Source: Pectinatus cerevisiiphilus (GTDB lineage: Bacteria > Bacillota > Negativicutes > Selenomonadales > Selenomonadaceae). From it: 50,941 bases of DNA. A program made the translations under genes and the position numbers. Below the pieces are notes generated by a model. The model did no database searches. It saw only the letters and a list, made by a program, of their open reading frames with translations, and had not been told where the DNA came from. The DNA is taken from contig NZ_SMAA01000017.1 of the NCBI RefSeq assembly GCF_004341685.1, forward strand, positions 1 to 50,941, in the 5' to 3' direction. Positions 11,861 through 22,439 of this stretch are shown one piece after another. The stretch's first letter is position 1, and each line of letters begins with the position of its first letter.

Positions 11861-13516
11861 TCATTGTCATGATTGTTTCCGGCTATCAATTAGTGCAATT
11901 TACATTACATTCTGCTCAATTATAAACTAAAGAGCAGGCACAGTCATATGTACGGTTTTTATCATTTACATTACATTCTGCTCAATTATAAACCGCTGTC
12001 TTTTATATCTGGTTCTTTCTTTGGTGCCACATTTACATTACATTCTGCTCAATTATAAACACTATAATTTTTGCGTATTGTATTATCATCTATATCATTT
12101 ACATTACATTCTGCTCAATTATAAACTTCTAATGCATCACAAACATCCTTAGCAACAAACCAATTTACATTACATTCTGCTCAATTATAAACTAAACCCT
12201 ATATCCTCTATCTTGTGTACAAATTTATATTTACATTACATTCTGCTCAATTATAAACCTGATAATAATAATGATCTTGAATTTAAAGATAAAAATTTAC
12301 ATTACATTCTGCTCAATTATAAACGGACCTGCGCTAAAAAATATAAAAATACACTGCATTTATTTACATTACATTCTGCTCAATTATAAACAACGTTCTT
12401 TGTAACTCGATGCTTTTAACAGAAGGCATTTACATTACATTCTGCTCAATTATAAACAGATGATTACTGCAATTGATGAGTGATGCTAAAGGAATTTACA
12501 TTACATTCTGCTCAATTATAAACACTGCTGTATTCATCACTAAGTGCAGTAAGTTTACTATTTACATTACATTCTGCTCAATTATAAACAGCAGTATCCA
12601 TCACTTCAACTGTAACGATTCCTGCATTTACATTACATTCTGCTCAATTATAAACGTGGATCAATACTATGCGTGTGCGATTATCGGCAGCATTTACATT
12701 ACATTCTGCTCAATTATAAACTATAACCGCTAATGGTAGCTTGTCCATACACAGTTTTGGATTTACATTACATTCTGCTCAATTATAAACTAAAATTGTC
12801 GCACCAACAGCCACACAGGCAATAAAATTTACATTACATTCTGCTCAATTATAAACACAACCGATTCTATTTTTTTTGCAGCTGGTGCAACATTTACATT
12901 ACATTCTGCTCAATTATAAACTTAGTCGTAACGGTTTTTATAGGATCTTCATTCTTACATTTACATTACATTCTGCTCAATTATAAACGAAAAAAATTAT
13001 TACAGTCACAAGTACCGATTGTTAATTTACATTACATTCTGCTCAATTATAAACCTAGTCGGAATAATGCATAATAATAGTGTGCATACTAATTTACATT
13101 ACATTCTGCTCAATTATAAACATTTACAGGAACAATCACCTTAACTATGTTAAATGTATTTACATTACATTCTGCTCAATTATAAACCCGCCAGACAAAG
13201 ACGGCAATGTAATTATAGCAAAATTTACATTACATTCTGCTCAATTATAAACTCAATAGTTAGACCTATAGATTGCCGCATTTTATTTATTTACATTACA
13301 TTCTGCTCAATTATAAACTGTCTGCTAAGGCAGCGCATCACCGCATTGACGACAATTTACATTACATTCTGCTCAATTATAAACATGAAAATCGTAATTC
13401 AGCGGATGGTGTAAAAGATTAATTTACATTACATTCTGCTCAATTATAAACCCGATCAGATACATGAGCTTGTTAATAATACGACGATTTACATTACATT
13501 CTGCTCAATTATAAAC

Positions 13517-13713
13517 AGGACTTAAAAAGGGCCTTGTGGTTACACTGTTTATAATAATAAAATTGTCGATCCCCGATTATTTTTATCAAATGTTTCTATA
13601 AAATATCATCTATTCTTTTCAATCCTTATAGCTAGGCTTTTTATATTGACTGTCGTACCCATTATATTTTTACTAAATTGCTGATCGACAGAATATCTTA
13701 AAAATCTACATAA
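13517..13713 (-). promoter_or_regulatory. CRISPR leader with candidate pre-crRNA promoter
   Basis: This AT-rich, gene-free stretch lies between the last canonical repeat and the cas2 stop codon, where a leader is expected. On the minus strand a perfect TATAAT lies at 13666-13661, which would start transcription roughly 140 nt before the first repeat; no convincing -35 box accompanies it. The hexamers CTGTCG (13650-13655) and CGACAG (13686-13691) form an inverted repeat around that -10 box and could be a protein-binding site or chance. The leader assignment is firm by position; the promoter is tentative. Confidence 0.7.
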
Positions 13714-13992
13714 CTATAAAAATTGACTAGTTTTATCATCTTCGTCAGTAATAAATTCTTTTTGCATCCATATATTATTACGTCCTTTAAATATAATACA
13801 TGAATCTATATCTTGCCGTAAATACTTTTGTATTTCTATTTTTAATTTCAATAATTGACCATCAGATAATTCACCTTCAAACACAGAATTTTGTATATGT
13901 GTCAAATACTTCTTACAAATTTTAAATACATTACGCAATACTTTAGCTCCTTGTACATCAAGTTTTATATCATATACCAATACGAGATACAC
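13714..13992 (-). CDS. cas2: CRISPR-associated endoribonuclease/integration protein Cas2
   Basis: The 92-residue length is normal for Cas2. The N-terminal strand YLVLVYDIK carries the conserved Asp (residue 8), and the ferredoxin-like fold pattern continues with HIQNSVFEGEL, the family's second conserved segment. In the family Cas2 dimerises and bridges two Cas1 dimers to form the spacer integrase; its nuclease activity is not needed for that. The gene starts 4 bases after the cas1 stop, so the two are co-translated. It is the last gene of the operon and abuts the leader. Confidence 0.95.
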   Translation of the reverse strand: MYLVLVYDIKLDVQGAKVLRNVFKICKKYLTHIQNSVFEGELSDGQLLKLKIEIQKYLRQDIDSCIIFKGRNNIWMQKEFITDEDDKTSQFL

Positions 13993-13996
13993 ATTC

Positions 13997-14989
13997 TCAC
14001 CACCATATCTTAAATGCCTTATATTCTTGAATACCAGTTAAATGTTTAATTAGCTTATATACTTCTAACCGCATTAAATGCTGATAAGACACATCTCGAT
14101 TAAGGCTTTTATGTTTTATCGTTTTTTTCAAATAAGAGTCTACTGCCATCATAATTTTTTTAGCTACTGTATCCTTCATTCGAATATATTCTACTTCTTT
14201 ATCAAAATCTTTTTCTGTTACAATTTTCTTATTAAGTAGCGAAAAAATTAACCTATCAGCTATTAATGGTTTAAAAATTTCGGCAATATCTAAAGATAGC
14301 GAAAATCTTTTAGTAGACGGCTCATGTAAATAACTTATTGTTGGATTTATCTGTGTTTTATATAATTCAGTAAGTACCTTGGTATAAATTATCGAATTAA
14401 CAAATGATATCAATGTATTTATCATATTATTAGGTGGTCTTTTTTCTCGCCTTTCGAAATTTATATCAACATCAATTATTTTTTGCCATGCTGCATAATA
14501 ACATTTATGAATATTCCCTTCAATCCCCATTAACTCTTGCACATTTTTGCAATATTTTATATGAGAATATAATGAATTGATTTCATTCATTGTTTCTAAT
14601 ATATCTTTACCACGCCCATTATAATAACGTAAATTACGATAAATATTTTCATATGCTCCTATTACAAATGCCTTTGCAAGAAGAAGCCTTTTTTGGGGAT
14701 CAGTATAATGTTCAACCTGTTTTATCAACAAGGAACCTGATACTTGTCGTTCGCGTGGATAAAAACTTCCCGCATAAAATTCGTAATAATTAAAGAAATG
14801 AATAATGACACCATTTTGTGACAAAAAATTTATTAACTTCGTATTAAATGTCATTTCTGAAAATACGTAAATATCACGAACTCGCTCAATAGGAATATCA
14901 CGATTTTGCCCGTTATCCATACAAAGCTGTAGTGTATTATCTTTTCTTTTTATTTGTCCACTGCTAAAAATATAGTATGACTGACCCAT
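13997..14989 (-). CDS. cas1: CRISPR-associated integrase Cas1 (type I-B)
   Basis: This 330-residue protein has an N-terminal beta domain (residues 1-75; MGQSYYIFSSGQIKRKDNTL is typical of I-B Cas1) and an alpha-helical catalytic domain. The metal-binding catalytic residues appear intact: E157 (LMGIEGNIH), H222 (SYLHEPS) and D234 (LSLDIAEIFKP). Cas1 joins pre-spacers to the leader-proximal repeat. It sits between cas4 and cas2, as in most I-B adaptation modules. Intact Cas1 and Cas2 and the long uniform right half of the array suggest that acquisition was active recently. Confidence 0.96.
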   Translation of the reverse strand: MGQSYYIFSSGQIKRKDNTLQLCMDNGQNRDIPIERVRDIYVFSEMTFNTKLINFLSQNGVIIHFFNYYEFYAGSFYPRERQVSGSLLIKQVEHYTDPQKRLLLAKAFVIGAYENIYRNLRYYNGRGKDILETMNEINSLYSHIKYCKNVQELMGIEGNIHKCYYAAWQKIIDVDINFERREKRPPNNMINTLISFVNSIIYTKVLTELYKTQINPTISYLHEPSTKRFSLSLDIAEIFKPLIADRLIFSLLNKKIVTEKDFDKEVEYIRMKDTVAKKIMMAVDSYLKKTIKHKSLNRDVSYQHLMRLEVYKLIKHLTGIQEYKAFKIWW

Positions 14990-15006
14990 ATACTATTACC
15001 CCGCTC

Positions 15007-15495
15007 CTATATATAGCAAAATTCATAATACGCACAAGCCCTACATGGTTTCTTTATCCCTATCTGTGGTGGTTTCGGCAGTATTAAAATATTAGTAATC
15101 ATCTGTAAATTTTCTTCTATTTGATGTATATCATCATCAATTAATTCAACATTTTCCACAATACGTTCTTTGGGTATTTTAAGTAAACCCTTCACCTGAT
15201 TCAACCCATGTTTTTTCAATACATATAAATAATATTTTATTTGATTTATTGCCATCTTTTTTTCTTTTTCGCTTTTTTTAATCTCACAAACAATACCATT
15301 ATGAATGTAGTCAATATTTATTGTATCATCAATAAGAATATGTTTTTTCTCTCTCTTATATGTATCTTCATCAATAAGCTTGCCAATAAACACAGCCTCA
15401 CTTTCCTGCTCCATATTTATATTATGTGCAAAAAGCCACAATTTCCTATGACACAAAAAATAATATGAGTACATTACGCCTGTTATTTTTCTCAT
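15007..15495 (-). CDS. cas4: CRISPR-associated exonuclease Cas4
   Basis: I place the start at the ATG at 15495 (162 residues, beginning MRKITGVMYSYY), because GAGGA at 15507-15503 lies 7 bases upstream; the frame extends to 15531 but would then overlap cas3. The family's four Fe-S cysteines are seen: one at the N-terminus (YFLCHRKLWLF) and three at the C-terminus (PCRACAYYEFC). The RecB-like nuclease core shows GIVCEIKKS and the QxxxY motif in QIKYYLYVL. Cas4 trims pre-spacers and helps choose PAM-bearing ends. It starts about 10 bases after the cas3 stop. Confidence 0.93.
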   Translation of the reverse strand: MRKITGVMYSYYFLCHRKLWLFAHNINMEQESEAVFIGKLIDEDTYKREKKHILIDDTINIDYIHNGIVCEIKKSEKEKKMAINQIKYYLYVLKKHGLNQVKGLLKIPKERIVENVELIDDDIHQIEENLQMITNILILPKPPQIGIKKPCRACAYYEFCYI

Positions 15496-15505
15496 AGTTA
15501 AATCC

Positions 15506-17788
15506 TCATATAAATCTATTCTCATTGTCAATTTCTGTTACAAGTATTCCTGAACCGATCAACAATTTTTCGTCAAAATTATACTCACAATATGCCCTGT
15601 GTATATCAAGCTTTTCTATCCCTTTTATAGCATTTTTATCAATATATAACTTTTTATTGTTTAAAGTACTTATTGGAATGTCTACAGTATATTCTCTAAG
15701 TTTTTCTTCATATCTTAATCGTTCAAGCAAAGCCATTCTTTTATTTATTGCTAAAACTTCAATAAGTTTTTTAACCTGCGGAATATCATTATAGAACTTG
15801 TCAGGTAATATAGTTATGCTTTGAATATTTCTGAACAATTGATGGGATTCACTAAGATTAAAACTATTAGGTAGGAGATCAATTAAATACTGCATATTTT
15901 CTTTAATTTTTAGATAATATTTACTATTTTTTAATCTATCTATATTATATACAGCATCTACATAATCAAATTTGGCACATTCATCAAAGATTGTATCATT
16001 ATATTTTTGTATTAATTGCCATGATGGTTCATATATGTCTAAATACTGATAAACATTATTAGACCCAACTCCATTCCCAGTATTATAAATATATACATTT
16101 GGCTGTCCCTTAAGATAATCGGCATTATAATTTCTTTTACGAAAGCACCGCCCCATTCTCTGCAATAAACTATCAGCCGGACACATTTCTGTAAATAATA
16201 TATCGTAATCAATATCAAGACTAGCTTCGACAATCTGCGTACTTACCCAAATAACTGGTGTATCATTTTGTGCATCATTTATTATTGCTTCTTCTAATAT
16301 TTTTCTATGTTTGCGGATAAAACGGCTGTGCAATAGTCTTACTGTCACTTTTATTTCTGATTGGTCATTATATTTTTGAATTTCAGCATATACTTGTTGC
16401 GCCTTTTTTACTGTATTGCAAAGGACAAGCACTTTATATGTTTGTCCCTTATTAAAAATTAGATCATAGTCAAATTCACCATCAATACATGTTATTTTAT
16501 GTCTGCTAGAACATCCATCTACATAATATTTTTCTGATGGCATCTCAAACGGAATATTATTCTCTATCATGAGTTCATGCAATACTGGTGGAAAAGTAGC
16601 TGTTATTATCGCAAACTTACCGCCAAGTTTAGTAACAATTTTTAATCCATATAAAATATATGCCAATATATCTGGTGAATACATCTGTATCTCGTCAATC
16701 ACCAGGTGTGAATATTTTAATGTTGCCGGTATCATTTCTGAACCTATAGATTTGAATACAAAATAAAATAGCTGGTCTACCGTACAGACTGTCAACGGAA
16801 ACGACAATAATTTTGCCTTCTTTTGACGTTCCACCGGATCATCTTTAATTTTAAGACCTGTGTTCTTATCATTTTGATTAAAATAGTATGCCAACATTCC
16901 TGAATGAAGTAAGGTTATTTTTTCTTTATCGTATTTGTATTCCTTACATATACGTTCGTAAATAGCGTTTATTGATACTTTTAGTGGTAGTGTATAAAAA
17001 GTTTTAAAACCATCCAACCATAACAATGCCGCTTCAGTTTTACCACAACCGGTAGATGCAATGACTATCAGATTTTTATCTTTACGCTGTGCCATATACA
17101 TTTGTACTGGTCGCAATCCTTTTTCAGTAAAAGCTCTTTGTATTTTATTTTTGAAAAAGTCATTTGCCATTGGCTGTATTTCCATTACCCTTGCATCACT
17201 GCTTGCCGCATAATCAATACGATTCAATATACCCTTAATAACAATATATCTTAAATACAGTTTTTTATCTTTCCCCCAATGTGTTCCCTTTATATTTCTG
17301 CATGAAGGTATAATATGATTAAAATAACGTGCTCGTTTATCCTTTAATTCATAAGCTATATTTGTTATTTCATCTGTATAACTAACTGGTAAATGTTCCT
17401 CAATATATTTTTTTAAGCTAACCACATTGTAGCAATCTTCCCGTGTGTGATGATTGTATATTGCTGTCAACAATATTTCCATATTTTCAAGGCCTATACT
17501 TTTTTGCATTTCACGCGTATATAGATATGCGCAGCTTAAAAAACCATGCGGTATTTCTCCCGATACATGCATGTTTTTATGTTCATTAATATTTATTGCA
17601 ATTTTTTCTTGAAACAAATCATTTAGTTTTCCTAAATCATGATATTCTATTGCTATTGCGATCAGACTTTGCTCCGATTTATCAAATGCCGCAGGATAAA
17701 TTTTTAAAAAATATTCCCATATATTCCTTAGATCAGCTGTATGCTCAGCTACCGTCTTTAGTGGATCTGATTTAGCCCAATACTTCAT
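15506..17788 (-). CDS. cas3: CRISPR-associated nuclease-helicase Cas3 (HD domain fused to helicase)
   Basis: This 760-residue protein has an HD nuclease at the N-terminus (EHTADL with H16; YHDLGK with H50-D51; IPHGFLS; YNHHTRED) and an SF2 helicase. Helicase motifs seen are Walker A (VIASTGCGKTEAALLW), a DEIQ-type box (LVIDEIQMYSPD), motif III (IITATFPP), and motif VI (LLQRMGRCFRKRN). In type I systems Cas3 is recruited to the R-loop opened by Cascade and unwinds and degrades the target strand. The start is set by AGGAGATATACT before the ATG. It is separated from cas5 by 56 bases that contain a strong hairpin. Confidence 0.97.
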   Translation of the reverse strand: MKYWAKSDPLKTVAEHTADLRNIWEYFLKIYPAAFDKSEQSLIAIAIEYHDLGKLNDLFQEKIAININEHKNMHVSGEIPHGFLSCAYLYTREMQKSIGLENMEILLTAIYNHHTREDCYNVVSLKKYIEEHLPVSYTDEITNIAYELKDKRARYFNHIIPSCRNIKGTHWGKDKKLYLRYIVIKGILNRIDYAASSDARVMEIQPMANDFFKNKIQRAFTEKGLRPVQMYMAQRKDKNLIVIASTGCGKTEAALLWLDGFKTFYTLPLKVSINAIYERICKEYKYDKEKITLLHSGMLAYYFNQNDKNTGLKIKDDPVERQKKAKLLSFPLTVCTVDQLFYFVFKSIGSEMIPATLKYSHLVIDEIQMYSPDILAYILYGLKIVTKLGGKFAIITATFPPVLHELMIENNIPFEMPSEKYYVDGCSSRHKITCIDGEFDYDLIFNKGQTYKVLVLCNTVKKAQQVYAEIQKYNDQSEIKVTVRLLHSRFIRKHRKILEEAIINDAQNDTPVIWVSTQIVEASLDIDYDILFTEMCPADSLLQRMGRCFRKRNYNADYLKGQPNVYIYNTGNGVGSNNVYQYLDIYEPSWQLIQKYNDTIFDECAKFDYVDAVYNIDRLKNSKYYLKIKENMQYLIDLLPNSFNLSESHQLFRNIQSITILPDKFYNDIPQVKKLIEVLAINKRMALLERLRYEEKLREYTVDIPISTLNNKKLYIDKNAIKGIEKLDIHRAYCEYNFDEKLLIGSGILVTEIDNENRFI

Positions 17789-17802
17789 AGTATATCTCCT
17801 AC

Positions 17803-17841
17803 AAATATTACTGCGGACTAAATTTGCCCGCAGTAATATTT
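17803..17841 (-). terminator. Perfect 14-bp hairpin between cas5 and cas3 (attenuator or processing site)
   Basis: Bases 17803-17816 and 17828-17841 are perfect inverted repeats (AAATATTACTGCGG with its complement) around an 11-base loop. On the minus strand the hairpin follows the cas5 stop and is followed at once by the cas3 ribosome-binding site rather than a T tract, so it is unlikely to be a full terminator. It more plausibly lowers or protects transcript levels at the boundary between the Cascade genes and cas3-cas4-cas1-cas2. Confidence 0.7.
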
Positions 17842-17844
17842 CTT

Positions 17845-19446
<1,602 letters not shown>

Positions 19447-19448
19447 AA

Positions 19449-21143
19449 TTATTTCTTCCCCTCTATTTTGCTATTTTCTTTTTCCATTTCTTTTGAATTA
19501 CTTTTCAGTCCCAATATATAAGCATAACCTAATTGTTGAAAAACATCACTATTTGCAAATCCTTCTAAAAATTCACTTGGAACCGGACGTCCATAACCAG
19601 CATATGTTTTCAAAATAATCTGCCAAAAATGATTATCATCATTTATCTGCAAGGCATTAAGCAACTGAAAAGTTAATCCTCGCAACTTATTATCCACATC
19701 AGCGCTGCCACCTCTGTCACTGACAAAGAACCCTCTTAACTGCTGTCCCTCTTTATATAATTTTCTTACATAAAACATATTAGCCTTTGCTCTTTCCATG
19801 TTATCCCCTCCTGTCATTTTTTGCTGAATCATTAAGACATTATATAAATAACCAACCTGTTTATTTTCCTGTAATGAATAGTGTATTATACTATTTAGTA
19901 AATTATATTGATTGTTACGGTTAAAAATATTTCTTAGCACTGCATCTTGCACATTAAAATATTCTGGTGGATGTAATTGAATGGATTTCTTTCCTATTTT
20001 TTCTATATCCTTCATACATTCTTGCAATAAAATTAATATATCCTTAGCAATTACATTAAAATTATATTTTTCTTGATCTTTCTCCCTAACCACCACTTGA
20101 ATATTATCACATAATACGACTTTTTGATTAAGTATTTCCTGTACTACAGCATTCCATATTTTATACCAAACATTCTCTTGCTCATCTTTTCTCAAATTAA
20201 CTGCAGCAATTATATTCTTATTGACACTAACCAAATTATCTATATCAGTATTATGATTAACAAATATCATATCACGTTCCAATGGCACAAACCCCAATGG
20301 CGCTAAACTATAGACAAAAGCACATATTGGACAAAGGTGTGCATCCGGTTTATAATCCCAAAAAGCAGATTTTTTTCTTGCCATGTCATCAGCAGAATCA
20401 TTGAGAAAAGAAATATCTATTGGTTTTGCCAATACCGCATCACAGACAATACAATGTCTACTGCTTTTCTTTTCTTTTGGTGGTTCCTTCAGATATTTGC
20501 CCATACCTTCAACAAAATCCTTATAATAGATACCTTTTATGTCCTTTTTAGCATTAGCTCTATTCAAAAATGATTTTCCTGACCAGATTGCATTAATGCG
20601 CGAATACATTATATCTTTCATTAAAAAAGTTTCTTTGCAAAAATCATCTTGCAATTTCTCTTTTAATTGCAATAATTCTTTATATTTTTCTTCATAATCC
20701 TTAATTTCTTTTATTTTCTTACATTCTGTCTTCAGGTCAATATTAATATTTTTTGCTTGTAATATTGCACAGGCTGTTATGTAACTAGCTCTAGCCAATC
20801 CGCTATTTCCTAATAAAAAGTTATACCGATCATCTAATTTTTTCTTATTGTCCTTATTTTCATTTTCAATATAAATCTTTGTCAACTTTTGAATATTATC
20901 AACTTCATCATTTAACAACCTAGTATAGGCGCTATTTGGGGCAAATACAGCAATATGGGTATCTATATATGCCTGTGCCAAATCAATACTTAACAAAAAC
21001 TTCTTAGAAACTCTAAGTTCATTATTTATTATTTCATAATCCTCACCTTTTTGCGCCCCAGTATTTTCTAATAAGCGGACAAAACCAACAAGACCAGCAT
21101 TATAGATAAAATCACTTGTATATAAACTTATAAAATCCTCCAT
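19449..21143 (-). CDS. cas8b1: Type I-B CRISPR-associated large subunit Cas8b1/Cst1 (CXXC-CXXC family)
   Basis: This 564-residue protein is the size of I-B Cas8. It carries two zinc-finger-like cysteine pairs in the middle, HCIVCDAVL (about residue 233) and LCPICAFVYS (about residue 272), which define the CXXC_CXXC (Cst1) family. Cas8 normally recognises the PAM and recruits Cas3. AGGAGG stands 5 bases before the ATG at 21143. The gene lies between cas6 and cas7 and its last codons carry the cas7 ribosome-binding site. Neither terminal region shows a domain I can name. Confidence 0.92.
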   Translation of the reverse strand: MEDFISLYTSDFIYNAGLVGFVRLLENTGAQKGEDYEIINNELRVSKKFLLSIDLAQAYIDTHIAVFAPNSAYTRLLNDEVDNIQKLTKIYIENENKDNKKKLDDRYNFLLGNSGLARASYITACAILQAKNINIDLKTECKKIKEIKDYEEKYKELLQLKEKLQDDFCKETFLMKDIMYSRINAIWSGKSFLNRANAKKDIKGIYYKDFVEGMGKYLKEPPKEKKSSRHCIVCDAVLAKPIDISFLNDSADDMARKKSAFWDYKPDAHLCPICAFVYSLAPLGFVPLERDMIFVNHNTDIDNLVSVNKNIIAAVNLRKDEQENVWYKIWNAVVQEILNQKVVLCDNIQVVVREKDQEKYNFNVIAKDILILLQECMKDIEKIGKKSIQLHPPEYFNVQDAVLRNIFNRNNQYNLLNSIIHYSLQENKQVGYLYNVLMIQQKMTGGDNMERAKANMFYVRKLYKEGQQLRGFFVSDRGGSADVDNKLRGLTFQLLNALQINDDNHFWQIILKTYAGYGRPVPSEFLEGFANSDVFQQLGYAYILGLKSNSKEMEKENSKIEGKK

Positions 21144-21158
21144 AATTTCCTCCTTTCT

Positions 21159-21881
21159 CTAGTAGACTTTTTCAAATAACCCAAATCCTATCGAACGATT
21201 CGCTCCTATTCCTGCTTTATAAAGAATATCCAACAGCTGCGGTTGCCCCTGTAAACGTAGAACACCAATTGTTCCATCAACAGTATGATGAAAGGTTTTG
21301 ACTATACAATTTTTAGTTTGTATATTTTCAATTCTAAACCCCTTTATCAACGCTGTATTAAGTTCTAACATAGATATTTGTGCCGCAACAGCTTCTTTTG
21401 CTTTTTCAGGAAAATCAGCATCACTGCATTTTACATAACGATTAGTATTATTAGTTTTATCATGAATTCTCACTACAAAAGGAGATAGTAATTTTATGAC
21501 TATTTGTGATTGGGTAATTTTGTGTTCAGGTAATATAACCAAATTATTTAGCATCATTGCATTATTATCTCCCAATTCAAAGGCTTTATTCTTTTTTCCT
21601 AAAAAAGCGTTATAAAAAATCAAAGCATCACGCTCATCTAAAGCTGACCAATTAAATTCTATTTTATCTCCCGCTAAAAGTATTTCATTTTTTTTAAATT
21701 CAGGTTTTGGCAAACGTAAGGAGAATGAAAAACTTTTTATTTTTGCACCATTATTGTAATACAACTCAAAAAATTTTTTATTATAACTACATAAAGCATT
21801 TTTCATAAAAGAAACGCATGACGCCCTATAATCTACAGGCAGTTGTGCCTTCTTTAAAGAAAAACTTAACTGCATTCGCAT
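21159..21881 (-). CDS. cas6: CRISPR pre-crRNA endoribonuclease Cas6
   Basis: I choose the ATG at 21881 (240 residues, MRMQLSFSLKKAQLPVDYRA) because AGGAGG lies 8 bases upstream; a GTG at 21890 would overlap that site. The C-terminus has the glycine-rich loop GIGANRSIGFGLFEKV that defines Cas6. The protein cuts inside each repeat of the pre-crRNA to leave an 8-nt 5' handle, here expected to be AUGUAAAU. It is the first gene of the operon, 15 bases before cas8. Confidence 0.94.
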   Translation of the reverse strand: MRMQLSFSLKKAQLPVDYRASCVSFMKNALCSYNKKFFELYYNNGAKIKSFSFSLRLPKPEFKKNEILLAGDKIEFNWSALDERDALIFYNAFLGKKNKAFELGDNNAMMLNNLVILPEHKITQSQIVIKLLSPFVVRIHDKTNNTNRYVKCSDADFPEKAKEAVAAQISMLELNTALIKGFRIENIQTKNCIVKTFHHTVDGTIGVLRLQGQPQLLDILYKAGIGANRSIGFGLFEKVY

Positions 21882-22179
21882 ATTGCTCACCTCCTTTTTA
21901 CATAACCTATTCTAAATTAATACAAAATGATAAATATTAATTTCTATATTATTTTGTATTTTCCTGCAAATGATATTTTCAAGATACTACTGCACAATTT
22001 TTCATGATTCATTAATGTTTTAAATTAAGAAGTAATTATCGTACATACGGTATACAGAAAATTGTAAAAATAGTAAAATATATACATCCATCTATTATAT
22101 GCTGATACGGTATAATATTTTTGCAAAATAAAATGAGTAAGTAATCAAACTTAATGATTTGGTCAGGTCGCTTCCAAGT
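21882..22179 (-). other. Gene-free region upstream of the cas operon
   Basis: About 300 AT-rich bases that must hold the cas promoter. Apart from the cas6 ribosome-binding site (AGGAGG near 21890-21895) I could not pick a convincing -35/-10 pair. Several TATAAT-like hexamers occur near 22070-22120. Confidence 0.4.
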
Positions 22180-22335
22180 ATGAGCGTACAGAAGAATCGT
22201 GATTTACGTGGTGTTCGCTTGATGATTGGCGATAAATGCCAAGCAATGTATAATTACATAGTTATACACAAAAATATAAAAGACACCACCCTAAAACAAA
22301 TAAGTCATCCAATTGCTAAAGAGTTACACTTTTGA
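22180..22335 (+). pseudogene. Possible remnant of an IS256/mutator-type transposase
   Basis: An ATG at 22180 opens a 51-codon frame whose start (RDLRGVRLMIGDKCQAM) resembles the segment of IS256-family transposases containing GVxLxxGDKC. The similarity stops after about 25 residues and the rest is AT-rich, so this would be a fragment. The resemblance is from memory and short, and chance is possible. Confidence 0.3.
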
Positions 22336-22397
22336 TGATAAAATAGCACTGCTTAAATCAAAATATACTGGTAAAGGAAAGTCCTTGATATATGTGT

Positions 22398-22403
22398 TAT
22401 AAT
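22398..22403 (+). promoter_or_regulatory. Extended -10 promoter of the PAP2 gene
   Basis: TATAAT preceded by TGT forms an extended -10 element; no good -35 is seen. Transcription would start near 22410. Confidence 0.5.
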
Positions 22404-22439
22404 ATATAGAATTTGATAGCAAAAGGACAAGTGATAATA

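Larger units (their letters stand above)
78..13516 (-). CRISPR. Very large type I-B CRISPR array, 185 repeats, interrupted by an IS element
   Basis: I counted 13 repeats at 78-897 and 172 at 2195-13516, giving 184 spacers (one split by the IS element). The repeat is 30 nt and spacers are mostly 35-38 nt, so the unit is about 66 bp. Read on the minus strand the repeat begins GTTTATAATTGAGC and ends ATGTAAAT, the usual shape of type I-B repeats, with the last 8 nt the expected 5' handle left by Cas6. The copy at 78-107 is strongly degenerate, and the other variants I saw (2856, 2922, 2988, 3122, 3584) all lie in the left quarter. Degeneration marks the old end, so new spacers enter at the right beside the leader and cas2. 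Short plus-strand ORFs inside the array are translations of the repeat and are not genes. Confidence 0.98.

Noticed and set aside
71-13414. Many plus-strand ORFs of 60-145 codons with recurring NLHYILLNYK, IYITFCSIIN or FTLHSAQL
   Set aside because: These are three-frame translations of the CRISPR repeat running into spacers, with no ribosome-binding sites.
14590-14793. Plus-strand ORF inside cas1
   Set aside because: It is antisense to a well-supported Cas1 with intact catalytic residues.
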